Below, in pieces: positions 1-3,925 of a stretch of DNA of 5,859 nucleotides. The notes under the pieces are model-generated. The model searched no databases, was not told the origin of the DNA, and saw only the letters and a program-made list of their open reading frames with translations. The DNA lies in the NCBI GenBank assembly GCA_007123695.1, contig SLGN01000174.1, positions 1 through 5,859 on the forward strand, given 5' to 3'. The stretch comes from Verrucomicrobiales bacterium. GTDB taxonomy: Bacteria > Verrucomicrobiota > Verrucomicrobiia > Verrucomicrobiales > DEV007. A program made the position numbers and the translations under genes. Every line of letters starts with the position of its first letter. The stretch's first letter is position 1.

Positions 1-1781
1 AGGCCTTCATCGACCCCGCCGTCGAAGTCCGCTACGGCGATCTGGTCGTCTCGGCCAAGGGCGAGGCCCTCACCCTGACCTCGGACGAGGCCCGGCGCGA
101 GATCGAGGGGGCGCCGCTCCTCGCCAAGGGCGTGGCCCCCACCCTCGAAGCCCTGCTCGAAGCCGAGAGCCTGCCCGGACCGGCCCTTCGGACCAGTCTC
201 AGGGCCTTCGGCGAGCAGGCCACCCGCACCCGCCTTTCCCGGGCTGAAACCGCCAAGCCTGCGTCGGAGAAACAGGCGGCCGCCTCGCCCGCCAGGGACT
301 CCGCCGAGGTTTCCGATGTCGCCGACGCAGCCAAGCCGACCGATGCCGAGGATTCCGCAGAGCCCGAATCCGCTCCCGCCGAGCCCGGGACGCTGCCCCT
401 TTTCCGCCGCCGCGACGAAGGCAGCTACCGGGGGAAGGTCGTCGTCCTCAAAGTCGGCGAGGACACGCTCGCCACCGGGAAGGCCAGCTTCGACTTCATA
501 GACCGCACCTTGAAGAAAGCCGAACTCGACGGCGCCGAAGCCGTCATCCTCGACATGGACACGCCCGGCGGTCTCGCCTGGCAGACCGACGGACTCATCC
601 TCAAGGGCCTGCAGAACGTCAGCCTGCCCACCTACGCCTTCGTCAACCCGCGCGCCGAATCCGCCGGCGCCATCATCGCGGTGGGCACCGACCACATCTA
701 CATGCGTCCCGCCGCCACCATCGGGTCCGCCCTCGTCGTCACCAGCATGGGGCAGGACCTCGGCGAGGCCCTCGAGGACAAGATCACCCAGAAGATCATC
801 GGCTCGGTCCGCAACGTCGCCGAGCTCAAGGGCCACAATCCCGACATCGCCGAAGCCTTCGTCACCCGCAACAAGGAGGTCCGCATCGACGGCGTCGTCG
901 TCCACGAGGCCGGAAAGGTGCTCAACCTCAACACCGTCCGCGCCACCGAGATCATCGGCGGTCGCCCCGTGCTCGCCAAGGGCGTGGCCCGCGACCTCGC
1001 CGACCTCGTCGCGCAGGAGGGACTTTCCGGCAGTCTCGTCGAGGCCGCCCCCCTCGGCATGGAGGCTTTCGCCCATTGGGTTCAGAAGCTCTCGCTCGTT
1101 CTCATCATCGTCGGGCTCGCCGGCGCCTACCTCGAACTCAACAGCCCGGGCTTCGGATTTCCGGGCCTCGTCAGCGTCTGCGCCTTCACCGTGTTCTTCT
1201 TCGGCAACTACTTCGCCGGCAATCTCGCCGGCTACGAGCTCGCCGTGCTCCTCGTCATTGGCCTGATCCTGCTCGCTGTGGAGGTCTTCGTCTTCCCCGG
1301 CACCCTCGTGGCAGGCCTTGCCGGAGGAGCCCTCGTCGTGGTCTCCATCGGTCTCGCCATGGTCGACCGTGTCGATCTCGAGTGGAAGTGGAGCGGACTG
1401 CCCGGCACCGAAACCTGGGCGGGCCTCTTCAAGGGATCCCTCTACACCCTGCTGCTCGGGCTTTCCGGCGCCCTCGCCGCCGTTCTCCTCGGGATGCGCT
1501 ACGTTCCGGAGACCCGCCTCGGCAGCCGCCTCGTTCTCGCCGAGGCCATCGACCACGGCGCCGCCCTGCCCGACGAGAAGTCTCCCGAAACTGCTCTCGT
1601 CGGCTTGGGCGGGACCGCCTCCACCGACCTGCGCCCCTCGGGCAAGGGCGATTTCGGCGACCGCTTCCTCGACATCGTCACCGACGGCGAGTTCGTTCCC
1701 AAGGGCGCCCCCATCGAGATCGTCAAGCACGAGGGCAGCCGCATCGTCGTCGCCCGCCGCAGCGGCGAGGACGCGTCGTGA
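1..1781 (+). CDS. Long NfeD-family membrane serine protease, tandem protease domains (5' partial)
   Basis: The frame beginning at base 3 is open to a TGA at 1779-1781, giving 592 visible residues; the start is upstream, and the GTG at 132 is an internal valine. In order: residues 1-59 are the tail of a first ClpP/S49-like NfeD domain; about 60-140 are an Ala/Glu/Pro-rich linker; about 143-343 are a second, complete-looking NfeD protease domain with DTPGG at 186-190 and the likely nucleophile Ser220 in ESAGA; about 360-500 hold roughly five hydrophobic membrane segments; about 531-584 are the NfeD OB-fold (LVGLGGTASTDLRPSG, then GEFVPKGAPIEIV). Long NfeD proteins are membrane proteases with a soluble ClpP-like domain, often near stomatin-like partners; the archaeal homologue cleaves stomatin. 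No stomatin gene is visible here. In the alignment I recall, the catalytic-lysine position is Arg270 (SVRN), so activity of this domain is uncertain. Family call is firm; function is inferred. Confidence 0.9.
   Translation, partial: AFIDPAVEVRYGDLVVSAKGEALTLTSDEARREIEGAPLLAKGVAPTLEALLEAESLPGPALRTSLRAFGEQATRTRLSRAETAKPASEKQAAASPARDSAEVSDVADAAKPTDAEDSAEPESAPAEPGTLPLFRRRDEGSYRGKVVVLKVGEDTLATGKASFDFIDRTLKKAELDGAEAVILDMDTPGGLAWQTDGLILKGLQNVSLPTYAFVNPRAESAGAIIAVGTDHIYMRPAATIGSALVVTSMGQDLGEALEDKITQKIIGSVRNVAELKGHNPDIAEAFVTRNKEVRIDGVVVHEAGKVLNLNTVRATEIIGGRPVLAKGVARDLADLVAQEGLSGSLVEAAPLGMEAFAHWVQKLSLVLIIVGLAGAYLELNSPGFGFPGLVSVCAFTVFFFGNYFAGNLAGYELAVLLVIGLILLAVEVFVFPGTLVAGLAGGALVVVSIGLAMVDRVDLEWKWSGLPGTETWAGLFKGSLYTLLLGLSGALAAVLLGMRYVPETRLGSRLVLAEAIDHGAALPDEKSPETALVGLGGTASTDLRPSGKGDFGDRFLDIVTDGEFVPKGAPIEIVKHEGSRIVVARRSGEDAS
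3..179 (+). repeat. Copy 1 of duplicated NfeD protease-domain tail
   Basis: Residues 1-59 of the visible NfeD protein align without gaps to residues 285-343, with 25 of 59 identical by my count. Shared landmarks are AF at the start, EVR, VV, LAKGVA and the closing L-x-G. At DNA level 120-138 is identical to 972-990 (19 bases, CTCGCCAAGGGCGTGGCCC). This is the end of a protease domain whose earlier part lies before the window. Confidence 0.8.
855..1031 (+). repeat. Copy 2 of duplicated NfeD protease-domain tail
   Basis: This is the partner of the segment at 3-179, 284 codons downstream in the same frame. Here the tail follows a full protease domain and leads directly into the membrane segments. 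The divergence between copies indicates an old duplication inside the gene rather than an assembly artefact. Confidence 0.8.
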
Positions 1782-1790
1782 ATCCCCGCG

Positions 1791-1804
1791 GGGCGGAATC
1801 GCCC
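1791..1804. other. Small hairpin in the convergent spacer
   Basis: GGGCG and CGCCC are separated by GAAT, forming a 5-bp stem with a 4-base loop ten bases after the NfeD stop codon. No T-run follows on either strand, so an intrinsic terminator is not supported; it may be chance in GC-rich DNA. Confidence 0.2.
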
Positions 1805-1827
1805 GAGCAAAAGCCGTGGCGTCGCCC

Positions 1828-1859
1828 TCGCCGGAAGGCTCCGTGGCCGATCCCGGCGA
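1828..1859. terminator. Possible bidirectional terminator hairpin
   Basis: A perfect 7-bp inverted repeat, TCGCCGG at 1828-1834 and CCGGCGA at 1853-1859, encloses an 18-base loop that itself holds a 3-bp stem (GGC 1837-1839, GCC 1846-1848). It sits between the stops of the convergent NfeD and metal-binding-protein genes, where a shared terminator would be expected. There is no T-tract on either side, so the call rests on position and symmetry alone. Confidence 0.3.
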
Positions 1860-1872
1860 ACCGGTGTTCCGA

Positions 1873-2793
1873 TCAATCCTGCGGGTCGGAGGGCAAGGCG
1901 AGCAGATTCTCGAACGCCTCGACGTTTGCCTGCATCATGGAGAGCCAGTCGCCTTCTTCGGGCAGGTTCGCGCAGGGGTCGAAGACGACGCTGCCAACGC
2001 CGAGTTCGGCGATCGCGGCCACGTTTTCCGGGGTGGGCTCCTCCTCCCAGATCATCCACTTCGCGGGATGCTTTTTGAGAAGGGCCTTGAGGTCGGCGAG
2101 GTCCGATTCCTCCATCTCCATGTCCGGTTCCCATTCAAGCGGCTCGATCGCGAGCCCGTAGGCGCGGGCGAGATAGTGGTAGATCGGATGGGACGCGACG
2201 AGGGGCTTGTCGCCCCAGGCCGTGCCGAAGGCTTTCATGCGCCCGTTGAGCTCGGCCAATTCGCCCATGAGCGCGGATAGGCGTTCGTCGATGGCGGCAG
2301 CGTCGGCGGGATCGGTCTGCCGGAACCGGGCCGCGACCGCCTGGGCCTGCTGCGCCGCCTGGGAAAAGTCGATCCAAGTCGTGTAGGCCGTCCCGGCATG
2401 GGAATGCACGGTGCCGTCGCCATGGCGGTGCTCCTTGCCTTCCACCTGGATGAAGTTCGAAGAGAACGCCTTCGACGTATCGACCAGAGGCGCGCGGCGA
2501 AGACTGGCGCGCTCCATCCACTTTTCGTAGTCGGCGCCGTTTTTCAGGACGATGTCGGCCTTTTGGAAGGCGGCGATCGCCTCCGTGTCGGGTTTCCAGA
2601 AGGCCGGATCCTCTTCCGGATCGACGATGTAATCGAGCTGGAAGGACGCGCCGGCGAGGCGCTGCGCGAAATAATGGAGGGGGTAGTTCGTCGATTGCAC
2701 GACCTTCTTCGTCTGCGCCGCGAGACCTGTCGGGAGGGCAAGGCCGATGGAGAGCAGGAGAAAAGCCGGGAGACGGGACAAGTTGTGGTGCAT
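1873..2793 (-). CDS. Periplasmic metal-binding protein of a Zn/Mn ABC importer, ZnuA/TroA family
   Basis: The 306-residue product has the usual length of the COG0803 cluster A-I binding proteins, which capture Zn or Mn in the periplasm for an ABC importer. Residues 1-26 form a signal peptide (hydrophobic FLLLSIGLAL, cleavage near GLAA/Q). The mature start, with STNYPLHYFAQRLAG at 34-48, is family-typical. Likely metal ligands are the His-rich stretch at 122-132 (HSHAG before TTWID), His202 in SHPIYHY and Asp272 in VVFDP. The His of the common HxYEP motif is absent; the segment reads EDPAFWKPD (61-69), as I recall for one branch of the family. The ATG at 2793 was chosen because the signal peptide begins there; the frame stays open to an ATG at 2976, but that adds 61 basic, unrelated residues. 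No Shine-Dalgarno is evident. No permease or ATPase gene is in the window. The metal cannot be told from sequence. Confidence 0.88.
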   Translation of the reverse strand: MHHNLSRLPAFLLLSIGLALPTGLAAQTKKVVQSTNYPLHYFAQRLAGASFQLDYIVDPEEDPAFWKPDTEAIAAFQKADIVLKNGADYEKWMERASLRRAPLVDTSKAFSSNFIQVEGKEHRHGDGTVHSHAGTAYTTWIDFSQAAQQAQAVAARFRQTDPADAAAIDERLSALMGELAELNGRMKAFGTAWGDKPLVASHPIYHYLARAYGLAIEPLEWEPDMEMEESDLADLKALLKKHPAKWMIWEEEPTPENVAAIAELGVGSVVFDPCANLPEEGDWLSMMQANVEAFENLLALPSDPQD

Positions 2794-3015
2794 CACTATC
2801 CATGCCAGAAAACGGGCCGGTTGGCAAGGGTCGCGATCATGCGTGGGGTGGAGGCGGGGTGGGGATTTCGATTTCGATTTCGATTCTCGGGTCCGGGCTT
2901 GGCAAGCGGGCCGATCCTGTTGGTTTGGCACCCGGTCGAAGGTCGCGATCGTCCTCGTGATGACGGCATGGGGCATGTCTTGTTCTCGTCGGAGTGCCAG
3001 GGCTGCCGCTTTTGG
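2794..3015 (-). promoter_or_regulatory. 222-bp leader between the TauE/SafE and metal-binding-protein genes
   Basis: No convincing gene lies here. Read on the minus strand it contains a hexamer microsatellite (2864-2886) and two related 18-base boxes, GATCGCGACCCTTGCCAA (complement of 2821-2838) and GATCGGCCCGCTTGCCAA (complement of 2899-2916), matching at 14 of 18 positions. GATCGCGACC recurs at 2941-2950. GCTTG-G-CAAGC (2897-2907) is a short palindrome overlapping the second box. TTGCCA resembles a -35 hexamer, but no good -10 is at standard spacing. The gap is long enough for the binding-protein gene to have its own promoter; a Zur-type operator was looked for and not recognised. Confidence 0.35.
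2864..2886. repeat. GATTTC hexanucleotide tandem repeat
   Basis: Three exact GATTTC units (2864-2881) are followed by a partial GATTC (2882-2886). The tract is A/T-rich compared with its surroundings and lies about 71-93 bases upstream of the metal-binding-protein start. Unit-number changes would alter leader spacing; because the unit is six bases they would not shift a reading frame. Confidence 0.85.
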
Positions 3016-3768
3016 CTACGCCAGGAGCAGGCGCAGGCCCGAGGCGACCGAAAAGAGGTAGAGGAGCATTTCGAAAAGCCGTTGCGGCACGTGGCGGAGG
3101 AGGCTTCGTCCGGCGAAGATTCCGAGCAGCAGCGGGCCGAGCAGGATCAGGTCGAGCTTGAGGGAGGTGGCGTTGATCAAGTCGAGCCCGCCGAGGAAGG
3201 GCAGCTTGAAGAGGTTCACGAGCAGGAAGAGGCGGGCGCCGACGCCGAGAAACTGCTCCTTGGACATGCGGTGGACGAGGGCGTAGATCGAGAAGACGGG
3301 TCCGGCGGCGTTGGCGAGCATGGTGGAGATCCCGATGAGAATGCAGGCAAAGCGCCGGAACAGTGAGGAATCGGGCAGATGGTGGAGGAAGTCGCGCCGG
3401 AATTCGCGGGCGAGCTGCAGCGCGAGCATGAGAAGGATGATCCCGCCAATGACCCGCCGGGCCGACTGGTCGTCGAGCCGACCGAGAACGAAGGCGGCGG
3501 CGGCGACGGAGACGAGGGTGGCGGGGAGGAGGGGGAGGACATCGCGCCAGCTCGCGTGGCGCCGGAAAAGCGGATAGACGACGAGGTCGCAGACCACGAG
3601 GAGCGGCAGGATGATGCCTACGCTGTTCTTCGCTCCGAAAAGTTCCGCCACGAGAAGGACGTTGATGATGGCGAGCCCGGGGAAGCCCGTCTTCGACACC
3701 CCGAGGCAGACCGCCCCTAGGGAGGCGAGGAGAAGGTCGGTCCATGTGGCGTCGAAGGGCAGGTTCAC
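3016..3768 (-). CDS. TauE/SafE-family membrane transporter (sulfite/sulfonate or related anion exporter)
   Basis: The 250-residue, strongly hydrophobic product matches the usual size of TauE/SafE (former DUF81) proteins, inner-membrane carriers with about eight helices built as two related halves. Half one carries GVSKTGFPGLAIINVLLVAE (23-42). Half two carries STMLANAAGPVFSIYAL (148-164), then the family's K-x2-F-x-G at 170-175 and VNLFKLPF (184-191). Known members export sulfite, sulfoacetate or other organic sulfur anions, but the substrate here cannot be read from the sequence and no sulfur-metabolism gene is adjacent. The start is a GTG at 3768, giving a normal N-terminus (NLPFDATWTDLL); no in-frame ATG is better placed and no Shine-Dalgarno is clear. 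The gene lies upstream of the metal-binding-protein gene on the same strand, 222 bp away, and diverges from the large plus-strand gene, 157 bp away. Confidence 0.87.
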   Translation of the reverse strand: MNLPFDATWTDLLLASLGAVCLGVSKTGFPGLAIINVLLVAELFGAKNSVGIILPLLVVCDLVVYPLFRRHASWRDVLPLLPATLVSVAAAAFVLGRLDDQSARRVIGGIILLMLALQLAREFRRDFLHHLPDSSLFRRFACILIGISTMLANAAGPVFSIYALVHRMSKEQFLGVGARLFLLVNLFKLPFLGGLDLINATSLKLDLILLGPLLLGIFAGRSLLRHVPQRLFEMLLYLFSVASGLRLLLA

Positions 3769-3844
3769 GGGAAGCTTTGGTCAGGGCGGTAACGGAACGG
3801 GTGCGGTCCGGGGCGCGGGAAAGGGAAGCTCGATCTCGGTCTGC

Positions 3845-3857
3845 GGCAAGTCTTGCC
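3845..3857. promoter_or_regulatory. Operator-like palindrome in the divergent intergenic region
   Basis: GGCAAG-T-CTTGCC is a perfect 13-bp inverted repeat between the divergent TauE/SafE and beta-repeat-protein genes. Its one-base centre favours a protein-binding site over a hairpin. The half-site GGCAAG also occurs in both 18-base boxes of the 2794-3015 leader. No regulator gene is in the window. Confidence 0.35.
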
Positions 3858-3877
3858 TTGCTGCGGAAGCGGCCTCG

Positions 3878-3893
3878 GGAAAATTCGGTTTCC
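3878..3893. promoter_or_regulatory. Inverted repeat GGAAA-N6-TTTCC
   Basis: GGAAA (3878-3882) and TTTCC (3889-3893) flank a six-base spacer in the most A/T-rich part of the divergent region, 33 bases before the plus-strand start. Size and position would fit an operator of a dimeric regulator, but arms of five bases can arise by chance. Confidence 0.25.
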
Positions 3894-3916
3894 AAGATCG
3901 CGCGAGACGCTACATT
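3889..3916 (+). promoter_or_regulatory. Weak sigma-70-like promoter candidate for the plus-strand gene
   Basis: TTTCCA (3889-3894, 4 of 6 to the -35 consensus) and TACATT (3911-3916, 4 of 6 to the -10 consensus) are 16 bases apart. Transcription would begin at about 3922-3926, so the mRNA would be nearly leaderless if the GTG at 3926 is the start, consistent with the missing Shine-Dalgarno. The -35 overlaps the GGAAA-N6-TTTCC repeat. Confidence 0.2.
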
Positions 3917-3925
3917 TCATCGAAA

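Noticed and set aside
1076..2161. Plus-strand open frame of 361 codons crossing the NfeD end
   Set aside because: Extremely Arg-rich shadow of the NfeD gene, continuing antisense to the metal-binding-protein gene; no recognisable domain.
2794..2976. Longer N-terminus for the metal-binding protein starting at ATG 2976
   Set aside because: It would put 61 polar, basic residues, including a run from the hexamer repeat, ahead of a clear signal peptide.
2794..3015. Zur or Mn-responsive operator upstream of the metal-binding-protein gene
   Set aside because: I searched for the A/T-rich palindromes typical of Zur/Fur-type sites and saw none; the GATTTC array is a direct, not inverted, repeat.
2398..3366. 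Plus-strand open frame of 322 codons
   Set aside because: Antisense to two well-supported genes (metal-binding protein and TauE/SafE). The Glu/Gly/Arg-rich product reflects GC skew of the opposite strand.
2837..3895. Minus-strand open frame of 352 codons over the TauE/SafE gene
   Set aside because: Arg/Pro-rich off-frame reading; the frame ending at 3016 gives the coherent membrane protein with TauE/SafE motifs.
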